Of a stretch of 64,000 nt of DNA, positions 10,126-20,281 are shown piece after piece (the stretch's first letter is position 1; every line of letters begins with the position of its first letter). This DNA comes from Arachnopeziza araneosa (Eukaryota > Ascomycota > Leotiomycetes > Helotiales > Arachnopezizaceae). Position numbers and translations under genes: made by a program. Under the pieces are notes generated by a model. It ran no database searches and was not told where the DNA came from. It saw only the letters and a list, made by a program, of their open reading frames with translations. The stretch spans positions 186,001 through 250,000 of the forward strand of contig QYAI01000097.1 in assembly GCA_003988855.1 (NCBI GenBank), given 5' to 3'.

Positions 10126-11061
10126 GTCTGTGTCACGAACCAGGCGGTGGGCAAACTATGGCGATTCAAGGCTCGTCTTAAAATGTTATGGTCGGTTCAC
10201 TTGGGAGAGATTTGGACTGAGGAATGTAGACAGTAGGAAAAGGGGTCGCTACAGTCGAGGCGTATCCATTTTTTTAAGGTAGTTAGCGAGATTTTAGGCG
10301 AGATTTTCAAAGAGGAAACATCGATTACCTTATTACAACGCCTTATTGCGTTTAGAATGAGGTGAGAATGCATAGGATCTCTTTAAGATATATTTTGTTC
10401 ATAGACAAAGTTTGAAAGCCTTCTAACAGTTATTCCTGTTGCTACGAAGAAAGAAAGCTGAAGATTGAGATTTCGCGAAACTACCATCACTGTGGACACA
10501 AGGAAGGAAGGAGGAGCTAGAGGAGTTTGTTTATAAGAGAATTCCCGTTCAATTCTCTATGAGGAATCCACATCCTTTTACCTACCTATCGATATCACTT
10601 CTTTTTCTATCACGAAATGGATTAGCCTCGAGTCTGAAGCATAAATACCGAGCTCCCCTTCGGGAGTTAAGAGTTAGTTTGACTACTGAATTAAACTGCC
10701 GGCATCTAAACAGCTTCACTCTGTCTACACCCGTCCCCGGGCTCGATCCTCAATATAAATCCTTCTTCTTCCCCTGCTTTGAAAATTATTAATTAAACTC
10801 AGCCCCTTTGGGCTACACGAGCAAGCGTTGCCGGATCAGGACGACCGCCGGGGGTTGGACTTCTGGATTTCATCAGCCAATCGGTAGCTATGCAAGGCTC
10901 CATCTTTATCGCTCTCGCTCCAGAAAGTTCAAAATAAGTATATCTAATCTATAACTATTTACATCTGCTCATTGCCAACTTGAACGATGATCACGAGCCA
11001 ACAAACTAAGTCATATCCTTTACCTTTCACAACGAGATATCTATCAAGCCTCTTCGCCATT
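10126..11061. other. intergenic, no gene recognised
   Basis: Low-complexity, AT-rich DNA. Short frames such as 10559-10792 have no domain features. The last 70 bases, with an ATG at 10987 in frame with 11062, may be the leader or an alternative start of the PdxA-like relic. Confidence 0.45.
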
Positions 11062-12077
11062 ATGAGTCCTTCAGCAATTATTCCAAATCCCTCTGCCTCC
11101 TCGAAGCAAAACAAACGTCCCCGAATCGCCTTGACTCCAGGGGACCCGGCTGGTATAGGTCCAGAACTAGGCGCAAAACCCCTTGTCCATCCTCAAACCC
11201 GCGCAAAGCCGACCTTTTGGAAATTAAAGCTGCTGCTGCAGTAGGTAGTGTCACAATCCCGATTTCTGAAGTAGCTAGGCCAGACGGCATACCGATGCTT
11301 GACGACGGCAGCTGTCCCACTACCCCATTTACACTCCGTAAAGAGACGAAAGGAGGCGGAGAGAGATGTTTTCATCAACTTCGGGGTGTGATGGATATGA
11401 AAAATCGGGATGAGATTGACGCAATTGTATTCACGCCTTTAAGAATCTCGTTGCACTTGGCGGGCATGGGCGAGATGGATAAGCTGCATTGGTTTGCAAA
11501 ATACTTCAAACATGACGTCTTTCATTGCGAGATCAATATGATGGAAGGTCTTTGGACGGCGAGAGTCACGAGTCATCTCGGAATCAAAGATATTGCGGCC
11601 AATATTACAGAGAAATCAGTTGGTGATGCTGTTGAGCGAGCTTCTTCATACCCTTCTGTCAGTGCCTCCGCTTTAGTCTCATACTGCCGAAAAAGATTAC
11701 CAGATCTCCAGCTACAAATAGGTTATCGATGACCTCCCGTTGGTGTCTGCACCCTCAATCCTCACGGCTAAAACGGCATCTTCGGCCGCGAAGAACTCGA
11801 CGCCATCATCCAAACCGTCAAGGCGATGAAATTCAAAGGATCCGACGTCCAAGGCCCCTATCCCTCAGATACAATCTTCCTCCAAAAGAGTCGCCAGAAG
11901 TATGACGGGATTGTGACCATGTACCATGACCAAGGCCAGATCGCTATCAAGATGTTAGGTTTCGATGGTGGTGTCTCGGTGCAGGGAAGATTACCGGTTG
12001 TGATTTCAACGCCGGCGCATGGGGTCGCGTTTGATATTGTTGGAAAGAACATTGTCAAAGTGAAAGTGACTAGCTAG
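11062..12077 (+). pseudogene. broken PdxA-like 4-phospho-acid dehydrogenase
   Basis: Family-specific motifs appear in order: TPGDPAGIGPEL near 11134, a central region with LHLAGMGEMDKLHWFAK and TSHLGIKDIAANIT, then LNPHG near 11754, GIFGREELDAII, and the metal-binding YHDQGQIAIKMLGFDGG near 11920 with a terminal HGVAFDIVGKN. PdxA enzymes oxidise and decarboxylate 4-hydroxythreonine 4-phosphate; PdxA2-type relatives act on 4-phosphorylated erythronate or threonate in sugar-acid catabolism, which is more likely in a fungus. The gene is dead as read: a frameshift near 11210 joins two frames, and TGA at 11730 and TAA at 11769 interrupt the same frame (the second where the family has Glu after NPHG). 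An in-frame ATG at 10987 could be an alternative start. Confidence 0.85.
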
Positions 12078-12482
12078 TATTTTCACATACTTTTATTTTC
12101 ATTCACCCTGGAATTACGTTTCAAGTCAGACAAGAATTGTGTGATTGCTGACGCAGCCTTAACAAGTCTTAAGCTACACTAATGCTACCCTAGATATAAT
12201 GAAATGATTCAACTCGTAGTATGATAAATCACATATAATAACTCCGGGTGCAAGTATGAATGTAAAAGTGAAGTGACTGCATCTGGGATTTCTATTTCGG
12301 CACAAAACCTAATTTGGGCAACCAACACTAGCGAGGAGCCAATTCAGAGAATTTTCATTGAACTGCCAAATCGATCTAATAAGACTGATCGGAATGGAAG
12401 AAAGAGGATTGGCATGGATTGGAATGAGATTGAATGTCATGTGGCCTTGAAGACGGCGGAGAGCCCACAAAGCGAATTTCCA

Positions 12483-12511
12483 AAAATAAAAATAAAAATA
12501 AATAAATAAAT
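12483..12511. repeat. A-rich AAAAT/AAAT simple repeat
   Basis: Tandem AAAAT then AAAT units. A similar block occurs at 52079-52100; both are in intergenic DNA. Confidence 0.7.
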
Positions 12512-12899
12512 TCCGCCTCATCGCAAAAGAAAACAAAGCAAATAGCGTAGATTAAAATGGCAAAAAACGAAACCACCGTAGTGGAAGCACAAACCCCCAT
12601 CCCCGGTTTTCTGCCTTTTTATGGAAGCCCTCCTAGGGGCCCCCTCGCTCGACTTAAGGGCTCAAAACCGTTAAACGGGGTTCTTGGCGTGGACTGAAAA
12701 TGGTTTATTTAATATTATGTACCTGCTACTGATATGTGGGAGTACTTCGGCTTAAGCAGTCCTCCTTCCTCACTTAGTACTCGCAGTATTTGTGATCAGG
12801 AAAAGAGAGTGAATTGGATTCTCCTACGAGCCTAGGGCTCCTACAATCTAGGAAAACCGCTTCTACAAAACATGATGCTTGTGTTTGTATCATAGCGGA

Positions 12900-13265
12900 T
12901 AATCATAAAATAGCAGCAGAATGAGCTACAACGCCATCCTTATCCCGCGCCGCAAACCATTTGACATCTTTAGCATTGACCAACTTTGCCCCCTTCATAC
13001 TCACCACCCCTTTATCCTCTTTGCGGTGTGCCAAACTCTTACATAAGACGGTTGCTCCTAATTCGGAAACAAATGTCATCTCCAGCATCAAAATTCTTGC
13101 CCGCCACAATCTAATCAGCGCTCGTTCCCGCATCAGGTGCATCTACAGACGCAGAAACAAACTTATTACTCGACCGATTGCACACTCACCCACTACCCAT
13201 AGTGGTGTCATCGTCATCAGTGGCCCAAAGCCAGCCCGTGACGAGGTCGCCAGGACCAACGAAAA
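12900..13265 (-). pseudogene. possible 3' remnant of an unrecognised gene
   Basis: Read on the minus strand, a stretch near 13260-13180 encodes NDFFVGPGDLVTGWLWA followed by acidic residues, then a GTGAGT donor and an acceptor TGTAG near 13143. The next open piece, 13142-12903, ends in VKWFAARDKDGVVAHSA and a stop. The GPGD-loop motif hints at a kinase-like or enzyme fold, but the match is too short to name. No upstream exons were found, so it is probably a truncated relic. Confidence 0.25.
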
Positions 13266-13550
13266 AATCGTTACAAATATGGATATTCATTGTATCTTTG
13301 GCTTTACCACGGAACAAGATCGCCGCATAGCTATAACGCTTCTAGATTATCGCCTTTATTTACCACCAATTCTAGTGACTGACTACAGTGGATATCAAAA
13401 ACAATTTCAACAGTATGACTCTAAGATCATAACTTCTTTTCATTTCTAATGGGGAGAACTTCGAGATTTAGAAGACTTGTAATTTTCAGTTTCAAGGCCA
13501 TTTATCTATGTTTTATTTTAACAAAGAGATTTCAACTGTCGCAGCGCACA

Positions 13551-15647
13551 TTACGGAATTGGGAAGAATTCATTATTAGGAATCTTGAGAGGCTTTCCTC
13601 CCACTGCCCCTTCTTCCCGATTTCCTGTACTCGCCCACCTGCAGCTCTGCTCTAGTGCAAAAATTCCTCCTAGGCACACGGCCGCTATCCAAATACTTAA
13701 GAAAACTCCCACTCCCCAAGCTACCCGACTCCTATCCACAGTTTCCTTATCACTGGCAAAGAGGACGACCCATCCTCCCGCTCTCCCTCGACTCACAACC
13801 GCGGCCGAGCACCAGCAAGTATCGTATACGTTAGTGAGCTGGAGAATGTTGGTAAGGACAAGGATGAAGGCGTTCAGGATAGCGCAGAGTTTACCAGCGA
13901 GGCGGAGGAGAATAGTGACTGTTTTTAAGCGGGAGATGGCTAAGGGTGGTGGAGGGAAGGCCCTTGGGGATAGAAGGGAGCGTATAAATGAAACATAATG
14001 GTGAGGTCGGTGGGTGAGGTCGGTGGGTGAGGTTTCGCCGAGTGAGTTGATAAGATGAGAAAGGCGGGCAGAGCTGGTTAAGAGGAGGAAAGAAGCAAAA
14101 GCGGCACAACCGTAGATGAGATAGGCCCCAGAGTCACATGAGAGACCTGTTGTGGGAGTTCTGGGGCAGAGAGGTAAGTAAAGTGTCTAGAAAAGGGAAG
14201 GGAAGGTAACGCACTTGTAGCCAATGAGAAGTCCACTGCCGATAGTTCCCCAACCGAGAAATATTGCCACTCCAGCTGCTTTGAAACAGTTAAATGCCAC
14301 ACCCTCGAAAGGATGGGAGTGGACTAGAAGGTCCCTGTGACTAGAAGAGATATATTCCGAAGCCTCTAGAAGTAATTCCGGGTCTCCATTGAAGCTGGCA
14401 TCTAATAGAGCCCCATCCCAAGGCAAACCATTGGAGCGTGGTTTGTTGACTAGATTATTGAGAGCTTCTTCAACGAGATGAGCAGTGGTCATATGGCTCC
14501 ATGCTCGCGAGTAGTTGAAAATAGGACCTGGCTCAGAATTGTCTCCTGTTACCGAAAGTATCAATCCCCAAAAGTGTGCAGGAACCGGCTGCTCTCTATG
14601 ATCATCGTTTTGGAGTTGGTCAACATTTCTCACTCTATCGATTGGCCCATGGTCCCCAAACGAAGCTGGCGATGCAATCCAACGCCAATACTCAGCACTA
14701 TATTGAGATCGATCTCTGAAACCAACACTTCGCTCAATAATCTCTTTGCCGCTCAGATTTGGGACCGGGACTGACTCCAAAGCCGTCTTGATTGTCCCGG
14801 CTGAGGTTTGAGTTCCAGCTTTAACCCATCCAAATGCCACCGGAACCAGCCATATCCAGAGACTGTTGATGGCAAGTCCAATGGAGAGCGTAGTATCATC
14901 AGCAGGAGCTGTGAAATAGTTAGCAATAGAAAGAGTATGTACCACAACTGCAGCACACAGTTGGAATATCAGGGATTGAGTCCATTGTCGTTTCGTCTTT
15001 AAGATTTTTCCTGCTACTGTAGTCCACCAGGGCCAGTTCGCAGAATTCATAATGAGTTGAGCAAATTCTCTTTTTTCCCCATTCGTGGCCCGAAATGGGA
15101 TATTTTGGGTTTCAAGCATCAATACCTGTGCAGCACTGATGAGTTTTTCGACTTCCAGGGGGAGCGTGAGCTTCCTGGCATCATTTTTGAGCTTCGAAAA
15201 GGCGGTATTGATAGTTCTAGCATTAAAAATTGTCAAGGCTAACGAATAGATAACCAAGAACGGGTTTCCAACAGCAAGTACCAGGGACTCGGTATTCTTC
15301 CAGCTTGATCGGGTCTCAAATGGTAATTGAGAGGTGAGGATAATCCACGGCAGCAACCAAGTGCCGAATTGAGACGAGAATGTACTCCAGGAGGTGAGCT
15401 TATATCCTTCTGAGCAATTGGCAGCGCACCATTCATAACTGATACCCGCGGCATTAGAAAAGTTGTTGGTTTGATGGCCGTTCCAGTCGTGCAAGAATAC
15501 TGCCTGGGGGTTCGCACTGAAGGCAATGGTAGCAGCTTCAGCGCATGATGTCCAGTTGATCAGAGCAAGAACTTGAGTTGATTTTGGATTGAGTGAGGTG
15601 ATGTACGTAGTAGCCAGAATGTATAAGGGTAATTTGGACTGTACCAT
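13551..15647 (-). CDS. uncharacterised multi-pass membrane protein
   Basis: Two exons on the minus strand, 15647-14215 and 14160-13551, joined across a 54 nt intron (donor GTGCGT, acceptor CCCCAG); the spliced frame gives 680 residues. The ATG at 15647 is the first in frame, with a TATA-like ATATAATAT about 100 nt upstream. I count about nine hydrophobic segments: one near the N-terminus (LYILATTYI), a cluster of four in the first 300 residues, and four in the C-terminal third including GVAIFLGWGTIGSGLLIG, LAGKLCAILNAFILVL and VGVFLSIWIAAVCLGG. A polar cytosolic or lumenal loop of about 180 residues separates the two groups. I recognise no family, and a transport function would be a guess. 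The second exon carries a 13 bp tandem repeat. Confidence 0.7.
14003..14033 (-). repeat. 13 bp tandem repeat inside a coding exon
   Basis: Two complete copies and a partial third of GAGGTCGGTGGGT. The unit is not a multiple of three, yet the reading frame downstream stays open only with the present copy number. Confidence 0.8.
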
Positions 15648-16085
15648 GGTGTATGCTGGTCTTGCCTCCGTCAGAGTTTCAATAACTTTAATAGAGAGAG
15701 ATTGCAACAATATTCTTGGAAGACTGTAGAGAGGGGTATAAGAACATATTATATGGGTAGGGGCGTTGCTTCAATGTTTCAATATGTCTCGCACAGCCTC
15801 ACAGCCTCGTTTGGTGGCTTGAAACTCGCACCATTGTTAGAGCTCCCCGTACTTCTTACCCATGTCTGAACAAACGGAAGCAAGTTACCGATGGAAATAA
15901 TGGGAAGTGTTACCGGATTCTGCAGCCCACCTGCCATTAAACATTGTTGGCTGAAATCACGTCAGCTGGTGACATTCCCGCAAGGCTGGCTGGGAAACTT
16001 TTCAGGTAAATCAGCCCAAGCAGAGAAGGCTAACTAACCAATATTTCAAATCGAAGCCAGCTTGAATAGAAAGAAATTTTCAAGG

Positions 16086-16259
16086 TCAGCCGAGAACTTT
16101 ATCTTCAATAAAATGATAGAAAAAGTTGAAACCCCCTAAGAAAAGAATAGCCCAGGTAAAGAGTGCACCCGTAGGCTCGTAATAGCTCACGACATAAAAG
16201 ATGGCAGCAGCAACAAGTGAGAGTCGATACGGATAGTAATCTTGGTTTGGTGATGGCAT
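16086..16259 (-). CDS. possible 57-residue membrane peptide or exon
   Basis: An ATG-to-stop frame of 58 codons beginning MPSPNQDYYPYRLSL. It has two hydrophobic stretches (VAAAIFYVVSYY and ALFTWAILFLGGFNFFYHF). It could be a small membrane protein or the last exon of a gene whose other parts lie at 16624-16760 and 16836-17060. No family recognised. Confidence 0.3.
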   Translation of the reverse strand: MPSPNQDYYPYRLSLVAAAIFYVVSYYEPTGALFTWAILFLGGFNFFYHFIEDKVLG

Positions 16260-16623
16260 TGCTTAACCAATGAGATAACGAATTGGAAGTTGGTAAGTCG
16301 TGATAGTTTCGTGAGCTAGTGATAGAAGGATAGGAGGATAGGGGAACAGTAAGGAGAAGATATAGTTGAGAATATTCATGAATTACCGTGATTCATATCA
16401 CAAAAACCTGGGCATATGAATGTCTAAACTCACTCAAGACAACAAACATGACTGTACAGGGTATGAGAATCGTTAAGTAATTTGCAAATATGGTGGCTCG
16501 AAACAGGAAAACGATTTATCTCCGAATCTGAAGTTAATTTCCCATTGCCAAACCCCTCAGCTAGTCTACAACGAACCGTGAAATCCATTCCATGCTGAAC
16601 AGCAGTACTAGCGGGTCACATAC

Positions 16624-16760
16624 CACCAAAGCCCCCCAAGAACAATTATTGTTGAGAGGAACCATAATAACAGAATGACAGCGTAGGCCGCTACAATCAA
16701 CGCAACGAGATGAAGAGCGACGTCTCCAACTGTGTTCGAGCTCAGGTAGGTCTTGGTCAT
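16624..16760 (-). CDS. possible first exon encoding a membrane helix
   Basis: ATG at 16760 opens a frame (MTKTYLSSNTVGDVALHLVA...) with one strong transmembrane segment (VILLLWFLSTIIVLGGLW). A textbook donor GTATGT begins at 16623. A downstream exon in the matching phase was not found with certainty; a hydrophobic stretch (TIFANYLTILIPCTVMF) lies near 16500-16440 but needs an acceptor I cannot see. Confidence 0.3.
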
Positions 16761-17425
16761 TGTTTACTGGCGATCGCTTTTTTTGGTGAGATTGAATCTT
16801 CTGGATATGAGAACCTTAAAGACGTTTTCCAAAGTTTATAAAGCGACGGGGAAAGGAAATCTTGAATCAAGAAGTGATGAATGTGGTATGATTGATTGAA
16901 TCACAAAATTAGGGAAACCTATCTCACTCGAGGTAATATACAACAATATGTAGGGGAGAATGGATAATATGCCTAAAGCGAAACTCAGAGATGTAGCACA
17001 GAATACGGAGCATAAACAATATGGGATCTGAGGTGGCATTTCTGAAACAAAAATAATCATTGGTTGTCTGAGTCATCGAGAAGAAAAGGAGTCACTGTCG
17101 CTCTTTAGTTCCATATGAGAAATTGGTAACCAGTGAGGTTTTATCAGAGTTTAAGTTGCGTATCTAAGAGGCTCCAACGTGACTCCCTATTCCATGAGAC
17201 CGTAAGTTATGTTGGATATTACTGTTGAGAGGTTAGAAAGAGATGCAATATGAAGCTTGGTGTATTGATACCTAGCATAGACTTGGATGCTAACCTTTGG
17301 ACTTAATTTGAAGAAGCGGTTCAGAGACTCTGCTAAGGTAAATCGAAAGGTTGCAGGGTAAGATATCTTGACTGCAAACTTGTGATGCATCCCGGAGCTT
17401 TGGCTTCTACCTCTTTGACTCGACT

Positions 17426-17899
17426 TCATTTTTCAGCAGACCAAGTTCCAACAGGCTCTGGCCGCAAGGAGAACAGAATTTTGTACTTGATAATCTCCAC
17501 CACCTCTAGCATGCCACTGCTCTCTTCACCGTCTTCTCTTTGACTAACATTCTCATCCTTGACCCTTTTGATAATCGCAATGGCCTTTGGCAGCCTTTTC
17601 ACCTCTCCTGTAAGCCTTTGATGTTTGCCAACGTACATGTAGACCTTCTTCATCCAAGCTGTGCTGCTGCTGTCTTCCGGTTGGTAATCAGGGAAAACAA
17701 GACGTCCTATATGCGTTTCTTGCGAGTTGACACCAGAATGAGAATCTGTAGACGTGACTGTCCCATCTGGGAGGTTAATAGTGCCTTGTAATTCTAAAAG
17801 TGAAAGTCCAGCAGGCGTTTGGAGAATGATGGGCATGGGATTGCTGCCGATGTTTTCAGGCACAAGTCTACTAGTGCGAAGCAGAATATTCGTGGCCAT
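17426..17899 (-). CDS. CTF8: chromosome transmission fidelity protein 8 (Ctf8)
   Basis: Single exon, 157 residues from the ATG at 17899; the frame extends further upstream but this Met precedes the conserved part. Diagnostic sequence: LLELQGTI near residue 35, IGRLVFP, then MYVGKHQRLTGEVKRLPKAI and the C-terminal LEVVEIIKYKILFSLRPEPVG. Ctf8 joins Ctf18 and Dcc1 to form the alternative RFC clamp loader that places PCNA during replication and supports sister-chromatid cohesion, in the nucleus. Length and motif order fit the family. The divergent neighbour at 18074 is 175 bp away. Confidence 0.92.
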   Translation of the reverse strand: MATNILLRTSRLVPENIGSNPMPIILQTPAGLSLLELQGTINLPDGTVTSTDSHSGVNSQETHIGRLVFPDYQPEDSSSTAWMKKVYMYVGKHQRLTGEVKRLPKAIAIIKRVKDENVSQREDGEESSGMLEVVEIIKYKILFSLRPEPVGTWSAEK

Positions 17900-18073
17900 C
17901 TCCGAGTTTGTTCTGCGTGTTTTATCAATACACAACCACAAACCCGATTCAACAATTACACTCAAATTCCAACACCATTCCTCGTTTCCGCGCTTCGACA
18001 ATCAGATCACGGATAGTAAGTTAATCCGAACACCGATTGATGCCTTCGTTTAAAACTGACGCCTTAGGCGCCA

Positions 18074-18271
18074 ATGTCCTTGGAGGGTGTAGATACTTTC
18101 GTGAAAGTCGTACTTGCTCTTGTACTCTTACTTAATGTTGTCGCGTGGTGTTATCTCATTGGTAAGCTCCGACAATCAATTCACAAGAAGCCATTTGGAA
18201 TGTCAAATCTAATCATGGACTCTCTGTATAAAGGCTGGTGTTGTTCTCCACTTAGTCCAGAAGACGAGTAA
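18074..18271 (+). CDS. small single-pass membrane ORF, doubtful
   Basis: 65 codons from ATG to TAA with one transmembrane segment (VVLALVLLLNVVAWCYLIG) followed by basic residues. It lies only 100 bp before the RPS6 start, so it may be a real small gene, an upstream ORF on the RPS6 transcript, or chance. The stop overlaps a GTAAGT donor-like sequence, so a spliced form is possible. Confidence 0.3.
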   Translation: MSLEGVDTFVKVVLALVLLLNVVAWCYLIGKLRQSIHKKPFGMSNLIMDSLYKGWCCSPLSPEDE

Positions 18272-18372
18272 GTCACATGGTCGCTTAGTAGCGTCTGAAT
18301 GTCCCACACAGACTTGAACACTAAAATTTCCCAGACTTCAAATCCGCCAAAACCTGGAAGAACTCTTTTAAG

Positions 18373-19419
18373 ATGAAGTTGGTATGTATCTCTCAATTGC
18401 TCTACTATAACAATCTGCTAAACTAGTTTTTCTTCTAGAACATCTCCTTCGTGAGTCCCAACCCTCGAAACCGCGATCGCGAATTCGAACTGACAAGATC
18501 TACAGCCTGCCAATGGCAGCCAGAAGCTCATCGATGTTGAGGACGAGAGAAAGCTACGTGTGTTCTTGGAGAAGAGGTATGATTCACACATGGAGAAGCA
18601 AGGTTCGCGTCGGATGCAATCTGACGGGTATACAGAATGGGAGCAGAGGTTCCTGGTGACAGCGTTGGTGATGAATTCAAGGGCTACATCTTCAAGATCA
18701 CTGGAGGCAATGACAAGCAAGGTTTTCCAATGAAGCAAGGAGTTATGCATCCCACTCGTGTTCGCCTCCTCCTTGCTGATGGTCATTCTTGCTATCGCCC
18801 ACGTCGCACTGGTGAGCGCAAGCGCAAGTCTGTCCGTGGCTGCATTGTTGCGATGGATCTTTCCGTTCTCGCTCTCTCTATCGTCAAGCAAGGCGACAAT
18901 GATATCCCCGGTCTGACCGATGTTGTTCACCCCAAGCGCTTGGGTCCCAAGCGTGCTACGAAGATTAGGAAGTTCTTCGGTCTCACCAAGGAAGACGATG
19001 TACGTATTTCCACGTATATCCTCTTTGCCTGTCCTTCTGGCTACTACGTAGTCAGGAGGTGCAGAGTGTGAGAATGAGTATGCTAATTAAGTTTTGCTGG
19101 ATTGTGTAGGTCCGCAAATTCGTCATTCGCCGTGAGGTCCAACCCAAGGGTGAGGGCAAGAAGCCATACACCAAGGCTCCCAAGATCCAACGTTTGGTTA
19201 CACCTCAACGTCTTCAACACAAGCGCCACCGCCTTGCCCTCAAGCGTCGCAATACTGAGAGAACCAAGGATGCTGCCGTGAGTATCCTCAAAGCACTATT
19301 CATTCCTCTTTAACACTCCACAGGCCGAGTATGCCAAGATCCTCTCCAAGCGCGTCTCCGAGTCCAAGTCCCACAAGGAAGATGCCCGCAAGCGTCGCGC
19401 TTCCTCCATGCGCAAGTAG
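18373..19419 (+). CDS. RPS6: 40S ribosomal protein S6
   Basis: Six exons: 18373-18381, 18439-18450, 18506-18576, 18636-18999, 19110-19277, 19324-19419, giving 239 residues (yeast S6 has 236). The first two exons code only MKL and NISF, as expected for a fungal ribosomal gene with introns crowded at the 5' end. Landmarks: DGHSCYRPRRTGERKRKSVR, DIPGLTDVVHPKRLGPKRA, KIRKFFGLTKEDDVRKFVI and a C-terminal serine/arginine tail (KRRASSMRK). That tail corresponds to the region where S6 is phosphorylated by TOR-dependent AGC kinases. The protein sits in the small subunit and binds rRNA. I saw no C/D or H/ACA snoRNA signature in its longest intron (19000-19109). Confidence 0.97.
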
Positions 19420-20281
19420 ACCTGTCTAGCTCGTTTTCCGCGGTAGCATTGGGGTCTTGTTTTCGGATGGGATGGGATGGATATCTTTGCTATTGGCTGC
19501 GCATCTGCGACTGTGGTATAGCTGGATCGCTTTTCTCCTTTGATGACATGGGGGCATAAGACTACGATGCGTCACAAATGCATGTAGCTAGGCGTTCCTA
19601 AAAATGGTCTTCGATCCGAAAACGAAGTGTTGTCCAAGTGATATAATCATGCTCTAAACCTGTTCGGGGGGGAACTATCAGTGTAGAGCACCCTCGTTCA
19701 ACTTGAATTGTACCTCAGCACATGAGTTACATATCTGTTTGCGTACAAACTCATCAAAGACTTTTCAGCAGTCGAGTGACCGCATCTTCAATTCCCTCTT
19801 GCTCTCAACTCCTGCGGCCCATAATCCACAAGTAAAGAGCGCTGGCAATTACCAGAATGGTGCAGCTTAGCTTGGTACTTCAGACATCTACAAGCACTTA
19901 ATCTCCGATTACAAAGTTTGAGAGGTATTCTCAACACTAGATATCAAGCTCTACCAGGTAGTCAATCAAATAGTTATGCGCTGGAATTATTTTCAATAAG
20001 AGATGTATTCCAACCTCCTCTCTTACATCTATATATCTATCTACTTCAAAGCAGCACACAAATAGGATGCCTAGCCCGAACGCCGTTGGAACGAACCCCA
20101 TCTCTCTGTGTCTGAAGCAGCAAGAACATATGCGCAATTTACCTATGCAATTTATCATATGTTTATCCAAGCCTAGTAGCTTCTATTTGATCTTGCTTCT
20201 TTCCTCATTGCTGCCGCTAAGAACCGACTGTCAATCATCAAAACCCTTAGCCAACCCTTTGATCCCTTCTCTGCCCTCAAC
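19420..20281. other. convergent intergenic region RPS6/PRS
   Basis: Tail-to-tail 3' regions of RPS6 and the PRPP synthetase gene. T-rich after the RPS6 stop, then AT-rich. No convincing gene. Confidence 0.5.

Larger units (their letters stand above)
12078..13550. other. intergenic with one possible coding relic
   Basis: Mostly non-coding and A-rich. It holds an AAAAT/AAAT simple repeat (12483-12511). On the minus strand between about 12900 and 13260 two open pieces can be joined across a GTGAGT...TGTAG intron, but I cannot name the product (see the separate entry). Plus-strand frames such as 12961-13449 look like shadows. Confidence 0.4.
15648..17425. other. region with hydrophobic minus-strand fragments
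   Basis: 1.8 kb between the membrane-protein gene and Ctf8, AT-rich. It contains several short minus-strand open pieces that encode membrane-like segments (listed separately) and an exon-like frame at 17429-17187 with CTAAC branch and CAACAG acceptor sequences. I could not assemble one consistent gene model. Confidence 0.4.

Noticed and set aside
10700..10770. tRNA-like B-box sequence (GGGCTCGATCC)
   Set aside because: No A box at the right distance and no cloverleaf could be drawn.
12961..13449. 162-codon plus-strand frame
   Set aside because: Low-complexity composition; the opposite strand in the same place reads more like protein.
19000..19109. Possible intronic snoRNA in RPS6
   Set aside because: No C/C'/D boxes or H/ACA hairpins were visible in the 110 nt intron.
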